A DNA stretch of 64,000 nucleotides from the NCBI RefSeq assembly GCF_000092045.1, contig NC_007761.1:1801001-1865000 (forward strand), read 5' to 3'. Origin of the DNA: Rhizobium etli CFN 42. GTDB lineage: Bacteria > Pseudomonadota > Alphaproteobacteria > Rhizobiales > Rhizobiaceae. Both the position numbers and the translations under genes were made by a program. Positions 17,621 to 25,499 of the stretch are shown piece after piece. A model generated the notes under the pieces. That model made no database searches. It was given only the letters and a program-made list of their open reading frames with translations, and was not told the origin of the DNA. Each line of letters starts with the position of its first letter. Position 1 is the stretch's first letter.

Positions 17621-19009
17621 CTAGTCTCCTGCTTCCATAGGCTCGAAGGTCATGGTCACGGTCGTTCCTCCTTCGCCCGTCTCGATATCGAAAGATCCCC
17701 CGAGGCTGTCGATGCGTTCGCGCAGCCCCACCAGGCCGAGGCTTGTCGGCCTCACCTCCGTCGGGTCGAATCCATCGCCACGATCACTGACCGCCACACA
17801 AACATGACCATTATGCGACACGGCTTTCACGGTCTGCTGAACGCCGCCGCCGTGGCGATAGGCGTTGTTCAAGGCTTCCTGAACGAAGCGATAGATACAG
17901 ATCTTTACGGCAGCGGCGAGTTCGGGTCCATCCTCGTCGATGATCGTTTCGACAACGGTTTCCGTCTTGTGCCGATGCGCTTCGACGACTCGCAGCACGA
18001 TCTCGGTGATTGACGACTTTTCGATCTGCGGGAGCACCAGTCCGCTGCAGATATTGCGGATTTCCGTCATGGCCTCGGCGAGGCTCGAGCGTATCCAGGC
18101 AAGTTCTTTTTCGCGCGCTTCGGGTTCGGTTGATGCGTTGATCAATAAGTCGCTGTCCAGTCGCAGTGAAGCATAGGCAATGTGCTGTGCCGGCCCGTCG
18201 TGAAGATCGGCGCCAATGCTGCGCAAATAGGTTTCGTTCAGCGCCGCCACGCGCTGCGAAGCGCGCTGCAGCCGCCGCTGGAGCCCGCGATTTTCCGCCA
18301 GCAGCTCAGACAATTCCTTGACACGTTCTTTGAGATCCCTGCGCTGTGCTTCTATCGTGCGGCTTCCCCGAAACACCAGGGCGGAGAGAACGAGGAAAAA
18401 GATGCCAGTGAGAGCGGCGACGGCCCCCCAGCTCTGCAGCCTCGCGTGCGCCAGACTGTCGCCGAGGCCTTCCGCAGTCTCGTAGAATTCGAGCACAGCG
18501 ACCGCCTGGCCGGACCACGGCTGGAGAACCGGGTTGTAGATTTCCATCAGCGGCTTGCCGAGCGCGCGCTCGGCACCGCTTTCCGGGTCATCGGCAATCT
18601 CGTAGCGCGCAACGAGCGAGCCGGCGAATGCCTTCTGCAGCTTGGCGTTCAGGGGAAACTTCTGGCCTACCAGTTCCTTGTCCTTCGAGTAGAGGATGGT
18701 GCCGTCGTTTCGCCATAGCCTGAAGGAGACGAGGCGTCTGCCAAGCGCCCCCTGGCCGAGCGTTTCGTCGAGAGCCTGAGCGCTGCCTTCGTCCAGCAGC
18801 GATTCCGTTTGCATGTCGGGAAGCAGCGGCGCCACCACACTGTCGACGTAAAGCGCCGTCGCCGCGCCGGAATTATGAATGACGGCTTCCTCGATCAGAT
18901 GGGTCACAAGTAAGCCCACCAGAAACATGGCGGCGATCGAGACCAAGCCACCCGCGATGAAGAATTGCGAGGCGAGTGAGCGGGCATTCCAGCGGCGCAG
19001 CCAATTCAT
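17621..19009 (-). CDS. Membrane sensor histidine kinase (HisKA_3 type)
   Basis: 462 residues. TM1 about 16-38, a periplasmic sensor of about 155 residues, TM2 about 194-214, a coiled coil (220-260), the phosphoacceptor His270 in ADLHDGPAQ, and a C-terminal HATPase with the G box DRGDGFDP. It autophosphorylates and passes phosphate to the regulator encoded just downstream. The periplasmic part resembles single-Cache-like sensors but its ligand is unknown. A weak GGCAAAGTCT element lies just upstream and could mean autoregulation. Confidence 0.93.
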   Translation of the reverse strand: MNWLRRWNARSLASQFFIAGGLVSIAAMFLVGLLVTHLIEEAVIHNSGAATALYVDSVVAPLLPDMQTESLLDEGSAQALDETLGQGALGRRLVSFRLWRNDGTILYSKDKELVGQKFPLNAKLQKAFAGSLVARYEIADDPESGAERALGKPLMEIYNPVLQPWSGQAVAVLEFYETAEGLGDSLAHARLQSWGAVAALTGIFFLVLSALVFRGSRTIEAQRRDLKERVKELSELLAENRGLQRRLQRASQRVAALNETYLRSIGADLHDGPAQHIAYASLRLDSDLLINASTEPEAREKELAWIRSSLAEAMTEIRNICSGLVLPQIEKSSITEIVLRVVEAHRHKTETVVETIIDEDGPELAAAVKICIYRFVQEALNNAYRHGGGVQQTVKAVSHNGHVCVAVSDRGDGFDPTEVRPTSLGLVGLRERIDSLGGSFDIETGEGGTTVTMTFEPMEAGD

Positions 19010-19073
19010 TTTGATACCGGCAAGAGACTTTGCCGATTAACCTACAGCGTCTTTGGAGTTTTTCCAGACAGGA

Positions 19074-19250
19074 TCAGGGCAGATTCCTGGTATCGAAGAC
19101 CTCAGCGCCTCTGACGCTCTCGGTCAAACGAAGGCTATCGCCTGACATGGCTGCGCCGAAGACATAGAGGAGGCCGGCCAGAACGATGACGAGGGCGATG
19201 ACGGAGGCGTTCCAGGCGTCGTTGACATGGGATCTGTTCCTATGGGGCAT
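19074..19250 (-). CDS. Small single-span membrane protein
   Basis: 58 residues from the ATG at 19250, chosen because AAAGGAG precedes it; an in-frame start at 19277 lies inside the promoter element. One membrane span (WNASVIALVIVLAGLLYVFGA), with a short basic N-terminus inside and a polar C-terminus outside. It is preceded by a near-perfect EcfG promoter and lies directly upstream of the kinase gene on the same strand. Function unknown; a stress-induced small membrane protein is the best description. Confidence 0.65.
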   Translation of the reverse strand: MPHRNRSHVNDAWNASVIALVIVLAGLLYVFGAAMSGDSLRLTESVRGAEVFDTRNLP

Positions 19251-19276
19251 AAGCGGATCTCCTTTCATATCGTTCA

Positions 19277-19301
19277 AACGACGCGGTCAGGCGACCGTTC
19301 C
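19277..19301 (-). promoter_or_regulatory. EcfG-type promoter for the small membrane protein
   Basis: Minus strand GGAAC (19301-19297), a spacer of 16 bases, then CGTT (19280-19277). This is an exact match to the published EcfG consensus GGAAC-N16/17-CGTT. It is 27 bases before the start codon at 19250. Confidence 0.7.
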
Positions 19302-19330
19302 GCTTCGCGGACTTCGGTCGAAGAGGCCTC

Positions 19331-19342
19331 GGACCAAGGTCC
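19331..19342 (+). promoter_or_regulatory. Candidate response-regulator site GGACCAAGGTCC
   Basis: Perfect GGAC/GTCC inverted repeat around CAAG, in the divergent spacer between the small membrane protein and the methyltransferase. It is 67 bases before the methyltransferase start and 30 bases behind the EcfG -35 on the other strand, so it could serve either gene. Confidence 0.45.
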
Positions 19343-19409
19343 GTCCCCGTGGACAACAGCAGATTCAGCCATATTTCAACTTCGATGGAGCTGTGTTTGG
19401 AGACGTGCG

Positions 19410-20261
19410 GTGTCAACTTCTGCGAACATCGAAGACGGTGCAGATGCCGCATTTGTCGCGTCTCCCCCTCCGTTCGGGGCAGGCGTCGCCGATCTTTACC
19501 AAGCCCTTCTCGTGCCGATTCTCTTTGAACCCTATGCGTTGGAAATGGCAATCGTCGCCGAACGGTCGAAGCCGGTCAGCGTGCTCGAGGTCGCGGCGGG
19601 GACTGGCGCCTTGACACGCGCTCTGCGGGCGAAGCTCGATCCGGCCGCCGAGATCGTTGCCACCGATCTCAGCCAGGCGATGATTGACGTCGGCGCACCA
19701 TCTGTGACGATGTCGCGAACGCATTGGATGCACGCGGATGCGCAAGATCTGCCGTTCGCCCCCTTGATGTTCGATCTCGTCGTTTGCCAGTTCGGCGTCA
19801 TGTTCTTTCCGGATAAGCCGAAGGCCTATCACGAGGCGAAAAGAGTGTTGCGGAGCGGAGGCAGGTTGCTGTTTTCGACGTGGGATTCGCTTGCTGCCAA
19901 CGACTTCGCAAGATGTGTGGACGAATGTCTGACAGGCCTCTTCCCGTCGGATCCTCCCGATTTTCTCGGGCGCTTGCCATATTCTTACTTCGACCCCAGC
20001 CTGATCAAGGCTGAAGTATCTTCGGCGGGGTTCAAGGCGGTCTCTTGCGAACGGCTCGAACTGGCCTCTATCGCGGCCACATCACAGGATGTCGCGACCG
20101 CTTTCTGCCGGGGCACGCCGCTCAGCGGAGAAATCGAATGGCGGGCGCCGGAGCGTATGTCGGAGATCGTTGATGAGGTGGCCGAGCGGGTGGCCTCCCG
20201 CTATGGCGCCCGTCCTTGCGGCAGCATGAGCGCGCTGGTCGTCTCCGGCCGGGCCCCCTAA
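19410..20261 (+). CDS. Class I SAM-dependent methyltransferase
   Basis: 283 residues from a GTG at 19410 that follows GGAG by 7 bases; the open frame upstream (from 19227) runs through regulatory DNA and is rejected. Motif I VLEVAAGTGALTRAL (about 57-71), motif II acidic ATDLS, and the post-motif LMFDLVVCQFGVMFFP are those of UbiE/Methyltransf_11 proteins. It methylates an unknown small molecule in the cytoplasm. It is divergent from the small membrane gene and carries a putative response-regulator site in its promoter. Confidence 0.8.
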   Translation: MSTSANIEDGADAAFVASPPPFGAGVADLYQALLVPILFEPYALEMAIVAERSKPVSVLEVAAGTGALTRALRAKLDPAAEIVATDLSQAMIDVGAPSVTMSRTHWMHADAQDLPFAPLMFDLVVCQFGVMFFPDKPKAYHEAKRVLRSGGRLLFSTWDSLAANDFARCVDECLTGLFPSDPPDFLGRLPYSYFDPSLIKAEVSSAGFKAVSCERLELASIAATSQDVATAFCRGTPLSGEIEWRAPERMSEIVDEVAERVASRYGARPCGSMSALVVSGRAP

Positions 20262-20356
20262 TCTCTTCCGGCATCTTCTCGCGCGCCGATTGCCGGTGCT
20301 GGGGCTCCTGCGGACAATCATTGTCCTGGCGCATAGCTCGAACCTACCGTCGCCGA

Positions 20357-20629
20357 TTAGGGGATGAGGCAGTGGTTGAGGTAGGCAGGGGCGTGCATAG
20401 CGCCGATAACGTGCTGTTCGATCTCGACACAGGTTTCGTCGTATTCCCGCACCAGCTTCAAATTGAACTGTCGTCTTCGAAGCCGATCACGCGCTTCGAC
20501 TGCCATCTGATAGGCCTCGAAGAGCTCGAGCTGCCACGGGTCGCGGGCCTGCATGATCAGCGTCCGCACTTGCGGCAGCCGCATGGCCAGGCGCCTGCGT
20601 CCTGCTTCCCGGCGGTTGGATCGTGTCAT
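20357..20629 (-). CDS. Small basic protein of unknown function
   Basis: About 90 residues from the ATG at 20629. A TTG at 20650 could add seven residues, and GGGAG abuts the ATG rather closely, so the start is uncertain. Arg-rich N-terminus, then a helical segment (PWQLELFEAYQMAVEARDRL) and a conserved-looking YDETCVEIEQHVI. No signal or membrane span. Not recognised. It is divergent from the exported protein gene at 20822. Confidence 0.5.
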   Translation of the reverse strand: MTRSNRREAGRRRLAMRLPQVRTLIMQARDPWQLELFEAYQMAVEARDRLRRRQFNLKLVREYDETCVEIEQHVIGAMHAPAYLNHCLIP

Positions 20630-20708
20630 CTCCCTTGGTCTCCTGCCCAAGCCCGCGATGCGATGGCGTTCGGCTCGAGAATAGCGCGGCTAACGAATAA
20701 GGAAATCC

Positions 20709-20774
20709 AGACCAAGGGCCGAGATGCGTCAGACCGAGGTCCGGGGCGTGGAACGACCTCGTCGCCAGCTAGTT
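20709..20774 (+). promoter_or_regulatory. Two candidate regulator sites next to an EcfG-type promoter
   Basis: AGACCAAGGGCC (20709-20720) and AGACCGAGGTCC (20731-20742) are 22 bases apart, two helical turns. Eight bases later comes GGAAC (20750-20754), 16 bases, then AGTT (20771-20774), close to the EcfG consensus. The layout suggests activator sites abutting a stress promoter for the gene at 20822. Confidence 0.5.
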
Positions 20775-20821
20775 GGTTTGACAGCGGCGAGCAGGCCGCA
20801 TTGAAAAGCAAGGAGGAAAAG

Positions 20822-21220
20822 ATGCTCTTCAAGCTTATCGCAGGCGCGACAACTGCCATGACCCTGATGTCAGGCGTCGCTTTCGCCCAGTCCTCGACCG
20901 TCAATGGTGCGGCCGGTGGCGCAATCACCGGAGCCATCGTCGGTGGTCCCGCCGGTGCTGCCATCGGCGGCGTTGCCGGCGCAGTCGTCGGCACGGCGAT
21001 CGATCCGCCTCCGGAAAAAGTCGTCACCTATGTCCGCGAGGCTCCGGCACCCTCGGCGCGCGTGGTCGTGAGGGAAAAGGTGGTCGTTGGCCAGCCCCTG
21101 CCGGAAACGGTCGTCGTGACGCCCGTTCCGGATGATCCGAAATACGCCTACGCAGTGGTCAACGACGAGCGTGTCATTGTCGAACCGTCGTCCCGCAAGG
21201 TGATCCAGGTGATCAAGTGA
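20822..21220 (+). CDS. Exported DUF1236-like glycine-zipper protein
   Basis: 132 residues. Signal peptide MLFKLIAGATTAMTLMSGVAFAQ; then a Gly/Ala zipper (GAAGGAITGAIVGGPAGAAIGG, about 28-49) of the outer-membrane or envelope type; then a C-terminal DUF1236-like part (YAYAVVNDERVIVEPSSRKVIQVI). AAGGAGG precedes the ATG by 5 bases. Probably envelope-located. It has its own EcfG-like promoter and likely leads the three-gene run up to 22074. Confidence 0.75.
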   Translation: MLFKLIAGATTAMTLMSGVAFAQSSTVNGAAGGAITGAIVGGPAGAAIGGVAGAVVGTAIDPPPEKVVTYVREAPAPSARVVVREKVVVGQPLPETVVVTPVPDDPKYAYAVVNDERVIVEPSSRKVIQVIK

Positions 21221-21275
21221 CCTGATCATACACGTGGCTCTGCCGCGTCTTCCTTCGCAAATCATCTTCAGATCA

Positions 21276-21308
21276 GCCGCACGACGGATGGCAGCGTCGT
21301 CGTGCGGC
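21276..21308 (+). promoter_or_regulatory. Strong hairpin between 20822 gene and next gene
   Basis: An 11-bp perfect stem GCCGCACGACG / CGTCGTGCGGC with an 11-base loop. No T run follows, and the next gene starts 24 bases later. It may be an attenuator or a message-stabilising stem rather than a full terminator. Confidence 0.45.
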
Positions 21309-21331
21309 CGCCGCGTTCAAGGAGAGGGAAC

Positions 21332-21496
21332 ATGATTTATTCCGAAGAGAAATCCGCTGGTCTCGCCGTGCCGTTGATCGCTATCCTCGTGGCGATCGTC
21401 GGCATTCTCGCCGTGCTCGTCGCCACCGGCGGTCACAGCAGCGCCGGCGCGCGCGTCTGGGTTCCCCAGGCACAACAGCAGGAGGCGGGCCGATGA
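21332..21496 (+). CDS. Small single-span membrane protein
   Basis: 54 residues, with one membrane span (AVPLIAILVAIVGILAVLVAT) and a short polar tail. The ATG at 21332 follows AAGGAGAGGG; the upstream in-frame start at 21302 is rejected. Its stop overlaps the next gene's start (4 bases), so it is coupled to the BA14K-like gene. Function unknown. Confidence 0.6.
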   Translation: MIYSEEKSAGLAVPLIAILVAIVGILAVLVATGGHSSAGARVWVPQAQQQEAGR

Positions 21497-22074
21497 ATGC
21501 CATTGCCACCGTCGCCTTCGGCATCGCCAGCTCGATTGGCGCCTGTATGGCCGCTGCATCTGTTGCCTCGCACGTCGCGGCGGATCGCGAACCTCACGCT
21601 TTCGCGGACCTTGCCGCTCGCGATCTCTGGACGACGAAACCGGTCAAAATCGATCCCCGGCATCAGCATTATGAACGAATTCCGCCTGTCTATTCCAGCT
21701 ATGTCACCGAGGCTCCGGCGACAGTCGCGCCAAGGATGGCCTCGCAACCCGCTCGTCCGTCGACAGAACTGCAGGCACCGCAGCCAAAATTCGCCGCCGA
21801 GCACCTTGCCTGGTGCGCCAAACGCTACCGCTCCTTCGAGCCTGCGACCAATAGCTACCGATCCTATAAGGGCGAGATCCGCGAATGCTCCTCGCCCTTC
21901 CAACAGAATATTGCCGCAAGCCCTGAGGCAGGCGGCACGAAAGTCAATGCCCAGGCGGCGGCCCGATGCGCCGCCCGCTACAGATCGTATCGACCGGAAG
22001 ACAATACCTATCAGCCATGGGATGGTCCGCGCCGAAGCTGCGAGATGTCGGATCTGGTCGCGACGAGCAATTAA
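21493..22074 (+). CDS. BA14K-like secreted protein with two BA14K repeats
   Basis: 193 residues. A hydrophobic N-terminus acts as a signal (MNAIATVAFGIASSIGACM). Two copies of the BA14K Cys motif are visible: WCAKRYRSFEPATNSYRSYKG (about 112-132) and RCAARYRSYRPEDNTYQPWDG (about 160-180), each followed by a second Cys. BA14K proteins of Brucella and rhizobia are envelope proteins linked to surface polysaccharide and lectin-like binding. The Pro-rich middle is a linker. Coupled to the small membrane protein upstream. Confidence 0.75.
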   Translation: MNAIATVAFGIASSIGACMAAASVASHVAADREPHAFADLAARDLWTTKPVKIDPRHQHYERIPPVYSSYVTEAPATVAPRMASQPARPSTELQAPQPKFAAEHLAWCAKRYRSFEPATNSYRSYKGEIRECSSPFQQNIAASPEAGGTKVNAQAAARCAARYRSYRPEDNTYQPWDGPRRSCEMSDLVATSN

Positions 22075-22119
22075 CCATGGCCGGGTAAGGCGTACAAAAT
22101 CGTACCGTGCTGCTTAGCC

Positions 22120-22170
22120 AGACTAAAGTCCGTGTTGTAATCGCACCGGTTGTGATATCCGGTTGCATTT
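22120..22170 (+). promoter_or_regulatory. Candidate regulator site and shared 13-mer before the 22189 gene
   Basis: AGACTAAAGTCC (22120-22131), then TCCGGTTGCATTT (22158-22170), the same 13-mer found at 16366-16378. It ends 18 bases before the ATG at 22189. The same pair of elements in the same order before two unrelated small genes argues for common control. Confidence 0.45.
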
Positions 22171-22188
22171 GAGGGGCGGAGAGCGGGG

Positions 22189-22503
22189 ATGGCGACGACG
22201 CTGATAGCAGAAATCCACCAGGCGCAGACAAGGCTTCCGTTCTTGAGCAGGGCGGAGCGCGGAGCCCTTATCGTTCGCATTCTTCGCGAGTTGAAGATAC
22301 TCCGTCGCGAAGTTCTCGGAAGTGTGCCGGCCGATCGCTGTGCCTGGATCGATAAATTGATCGCGTCAGTTTCTTCGACGGTATCGGAAATCGTCACGAT
22401 GCCGGACGCCGAGTTCAACCGTGTCTTGAACGAGTTCGAAAAGCTCATGGCAACGCTGCATAACATTTCGCACCCGCAGAAGCCGTCGAAGACGGTTCAC
22501 TAG
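22189..22503 (+). CDS. Small helical protein of unknown function
   Basis: 104 residues, mostly predicted helix with regular Leu/Ile spacing, no signal peptide and no membrane span. AGCGGGG precedes the ATG. Not recognised. It shares two promoter elements with the Gly-rich protein gene at 16440, which ties it to the nearby two-component system. Confidence 0.6.
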   Translation: MATTLIAEIHQAQTRLPFLSRAERGALIVRILRELKILRREVLGSVPADRCAWIDKLIASVSSTVSEIVTMPDAEFNRVLNEFEKLMATLHNISHPQKPSKTVH

Positions 22504-22566
22504 CGTCGTTAAGGTGACGTACGGTCGCGCCGGAAACTTATTCCGACGCGGGAGCGTTCTCGTTCT

Positions 22567-23451
22567 ATGATCGAAACAAAATCGCCCGCTGACCAGGACG
22601 AGATATCGCCCCGTGACGATGAGCCGAAGCCAGGCGCAGAGGTTTCCTTCCCCTACGACAGGATGACTGTCGAGCAGTTCCGGAACCGCTTCCCTCGTGC
22701 CCGCTGGAGCGACGTGCGAAAGGCCTGGTTCGTTCCCGGCCGAACGGCGTCACGTCGCATCGGCCGATGGCTTGCCGAGCTGGAAGCAGACGCCGACGCG
22801 CATGCGGATGCGAAGGGACGCGATGCCTTCGCCTTCGAACCCATCGACAGCCCATATCTGGAACTCGGCAAGGCCGGCTTTCGAATCCGCACGCCCTATT
22901 CGAAAACCGTCGTCGACGCGCTTCGCGAGGTGCCGTTCTCGCGATGGGACGACGATCTTCGAATATGGCACGTGCCCTTTCGATCCTATGAGGAACTCAG
23001 ACGCAGATGGCCTGATATCGAGGCGGCGGCTCACAGGAATGAACCGGAGGAGAGGCGACGGCGTGCCGACGAGCGGAAGGGAACCGAACGGGAGATGCGC
23101 AGCAGGCTTCGCGCAGCGGAACGCAAGCGCCGCCGTTACCCGCTTCCGACGGACGATCTGCCGCCGCTAGGACGTCCGGTGGCCACCTCCTATGGGATCG
23201 TCGTCTTTACTTATATCACCGGTGAACTGGTCGATCCGGGTCTCGTCGTGGATTTCTATCCCGGCGTCACCGAGGATTACCTCTGGGGATACTGGCGGAT
23301 GCCGACATTGGATGAACTTGTCCGCACATGGCCTGCGAAAGCGCCTCCCCGCCGCGATGCCGGATGGTGGCACCCGACGATTGAAGAACTGAGGCCCGCC
23401 CGCCGCGCCGCAAGGTCACGCGAGGCCAGGAAGCAAGCGCAGACGCGGTGA
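22567..23451 (+). CDS. Protein with two HARP-like repeats
   Basis: 294 residues. Two tandem segments share the plan aromatic/basic - V..FR..P..RW.D..R.W.VP. The first is at about 18-60 (TVEQFRNRFPRARWSDVRKA, then WFVPG). The second is at about 100-145 (YSKTVVDALREVPFSRWDDD, then LRIWHVPF). This is the core of the HARP domain of SMARCAL1-type annealing helicases (KxIPxRxYDxxxxxWxFP). A charged coil (about 160-190) and a tryptophan-rich C-terminal part (DAGWWHPTIEEL) follow. There is no helicase domain. A nucleic-acid role is inferred. Possibly stress-regulated: a GGAAA variant of the EcfG -35 lies upstream. Confidence 0.6.
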   Translation: MIETKSPADQDEISPRDDEPKPGAEVSFPYDRMTVEQFRNRFPRARWSDVRKAWFVPGRTASRRIGRWLAELEADADAHADAKGRDAFAFEPIDSPYLELGKAGFRIRTPYSKTVVDALREVPFSRWDDDLRIWHVPFRSYEELRRRWPDIEAAAHRNEPEERRRRADERKGTEREMRSRLRAAERKRRRYPLPTDDLPPLGRPVATSYGIVVFTYITGELVDPGLVVDFYPGVTEDYLWGYWRMPTLDELVRTWPAKAPPRRDAGWWHPTIEELRPARRAARSREARKQAQTR

Positions 23452-23506
23452 CCGGAGCCTGCCACCGGTCTCGCGGACTTGTAACAGATGCTGCGTTAAC
23501 GATGTC

Positions 23507-23538
23507 CGACCGGTGTGGGAACAAATTCCCACGTCGGC
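23507..23538 (+). promoter_or_regulatory. Inverted repeat just before the L,D-transpeptidase
   Basis: CCGAC-(CGGT)-GTGGGAA-CAAA-TTCCCAC-GTCGG: a 7-bp perfect inner stem with a 5-bp outer stem across a one-sided bulge. It ends 12 bases before the ATG at 23551, so it overlaps the ribosome-loading region. It could be a translational control stem or an operator. Confidence 0.4.
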
Positions 23539-23550
23539 CATTTGTTGTCC

Positions 23551-24543
23551 ATGAAAACAGCCCTGCCGATGTCGCTGCTCGCTCTGGCCCTCTCCGTTGG
23601 CGGCGCCCTCGCGCGAGAGCTTCGTCCCGAAGCGATCAACGCCGCTTCCCTTGCCGACATCGGGAAAGGAAAGCTGCAGCCCGCAGATCCAGACCCGGCG
23701 ATCGTCCGCCTCCAGGTCCTGCTCGACCGCGCGGGCTCGTCTCCCGGCGTGATCGACGGTCTCTCCGGCGAGAACGTCGACAAGGCGGTGGCCGGCTTCG
23801 AGGCGATGAACAAGCTTCCCGTGGACGGCAGGCCGGATCCGGATGTCGCCTCCCGGTTGGAAGACAATTCGCCCATCATCGAGAGCTATGTCGTCTCGCC
23901 GGAGGACGCCACGGGGCTCGTCGACAGGATTCCTGAGGATTACGGCGAGAAGGCAAAGATGCAGAGCCTCGGCTATACCAGCGTTGCGGAGAAGCTGTCC
24001 GAGCGCTTCCACATGGATCTCGATCTCTTGAATGCACTTAACCCTGGTTCGCATTTTGCGCCTGGCGATAAGGTGTGGGTCGTTAACCCCGGCCCTCCCA
24101 GGCAAGGCAAGGTCAAGAGCATCGAGGCTGACAAGAAGACAGGGCAGGTGCTGGCCTATGGCGAGGATGCGTCGCTGCTTGCCGTCTATCCCGCGACGAT
24201 CGGCAGCGAGGACAATCCGGCGCCCTCCGGAAAACACAAGGTCAAGGGCGTCTCGAGAATGCCGGTCTACCGATACGATCCGAAGCGAAATTTCAAGCAG
24301 GGAAAGAACAACAAGGTCCTGACAATCCCGAAAGGTCCGAACGGCCCGGTCGGCACCGTCTGGATCGACCTGACCGAGCCGACCTATGGCATACACGGGA
24401 CGCCGGAGCCGAAGCTCATCGACAAGGTCGGCTCGCATGGCTGCGTGCGGCTGACGAATTGGGACGCCGAGGAGCTGGCCGGCATGGTCAAGCCGGGCGT
24501 CCCGGTCGAATTCGTCAATCGCAGTCTCGCCGATCGAAAGTGA
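23551..24543 (+). CDS. L,D-transpeptidase (YkuD family), exported
   Basis: 330 residues with a signal peptide (MKTALPMSLLALALSVGGALA). A peptidoglycan-binding-like segment lies at about 50-95, a LysM-like LNPGSHFAPGDKVWVVNP at about 165-182, and a C-terminal YkuD domain with the catalytic motif HGTPEP...SHGCVRLTN (Cys near 306). It makes 3-3 peptidoglycan cross-links or attaches envelope proteins in the periplasm. The ATG at 23551 is chosen over an upstream GTG at 23515 because the signal peptide starts there. No strong ribosome site is visible. Confidence 0.88.
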   Translation: MKTALPMSLLALALSVGGALARELRPEAINAASLADIGKGKLQPADPDPAIVRLQVLLDRAGSSPGVIDGLSGENVDKAVAGFEAMNKLPVDGRPDPDVASRLEDNSPIIESYVVSPEDATGLVDRIPEDYGEKAKMQSLGYTSVAEKLSERFHMDLDLLNALNPGSHFAPGDKVWVVNPGPPRQGKVKSIEADKKTGQVLAYGEDASLLAVYPATIGSEDNPAPSGKHKVKGVSRMPVYRYDPKRNFKQGKNNKVLTIPKGPNGPVGTVWIDLTEPTYGIHGTPEPKLIDKVGSHGCVRLTNWDAEELAGMVKPGVPVEFVNRSLADRK

Positions 24544-24588
24544 AACGCAGGATCTGACGAATACCCAGACGCCACCGCAGCGTCAGGA

Positions 24589-25380
24589 TTACGAAGCCTT
24601 GGCTTCGAAAGCCGGGGCGAAATCCCCGAGCGATTTCGCCTTGAGGATCGCGCCGCCGATATCCTGCTCCACGATCGCCTCGAGATCGGCAAAGCTGTCA
24701 ATGACATAGTAGATCGGCTGGAGGATATCGATGCGGTAGGGCGTCCGGAGCACGCTCAGCAAATCAAACGGCCGGAACTCGCACGCCGTGCCTTCCGTTG
24801 CCGCCTTCGCTTCGCTCGGAGAGGAGACGATGCCTGCGCCGAAGCAGCGGCGCCCTTGCGGTGTGTTGATCAGGCCGAATTCGACGGTGAACCAGAAAAT
24901 CCGGAACAGATGCCATGAATAGCCCTTGCCGAGGCGCATGGCAGTTTCACCGAAATGCCGAACGAAATTGGCATAGCTTTGATTTGTCAGCAGCGGACAA
25001 TGGCCGAACACCTCGTGGAACAGATCCGGTTCCTCGATATAATCGATATGCTCGCGGCGGCGCAGGAAGGTCGCCAGCGGGAACTTGCCCTGTGACAGAA
25101 GTTCATAGAAGCGCGAAGGCGGAATGAGCGCAGGCACGCCTTCGACGCCGAAACCGGTGGTCTCGTTCAGGCGTCTGTTCACATCGAGGAGCTGAGGCAC
25201 TTTCTCCGGCCTGAGCCCAAGCAGTTTGACGCCGTCAAGATATTCCTGACAGGCCTTGTCGGCCAAGAGCTTCATCTGACGCCGATAGAGTTCGCCCCAG
25301 ATCGCATCTTCTTCGGGGGTATAATCATAGAGGCCGTCCGGGCCGGGCAGTTTGGCGGTGTAGCTGCTTTCCTTGGTCAT
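24589..25380 (-). CDS. phhA: Phenylalanine 4-monooxygenase
   Basis: 263 residues, the bacterial size. Iron ligands are visible as the two His of HEVFGHCPLL and the Glu in TVEFGLI; the pterin-binding region is typical. It converts Phe to Tyr with tetrahydropterin and O2 in the cytoplasm, feeding the Tyr-degradation operon at 26.6-30.8 kb. The ATG at 25380 follows GGGAGGA; the longer open frame upstream crosses the divergent regulator's promoter. It is divergent from an AsnC-type regulator that probably controls it. Confidence 0.95.
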   Translation of the reverse strand: MTKESSYTAKLPGPDGLYDYTPEEDAIWGELYRRQMKLLADKACQEYLDGVKLLGLRPEKVPQLLDVNRRLNETTGFGVEGVPALIPPSRFYELLSQGKFPLATFLRRREHIDYIEEPDLFHEVFGHCPLLTNQSYANFVRHFGETAMRLGKGYSWHLFRIFWFTVEFGLINTPQGRRCFGAGIVSSPSEAKAATEGTACEFRPFDLLSVLRTPYRIDILQPIYYVIDSFADLEAIVEQDIGGAILKAKSLGDFAPAFEAKAS

Positions 25381-25499
25381 CGGCTGATCCTCCCGGAATG
25401 GCGATATTTCTGTCATTATGCTCCGGGTTTGACGGATTTTCTTTTCTTTCATGCCGGCTGAGACCATAGTGATGGAAGATATTCTCGAATGTGGTGGCA

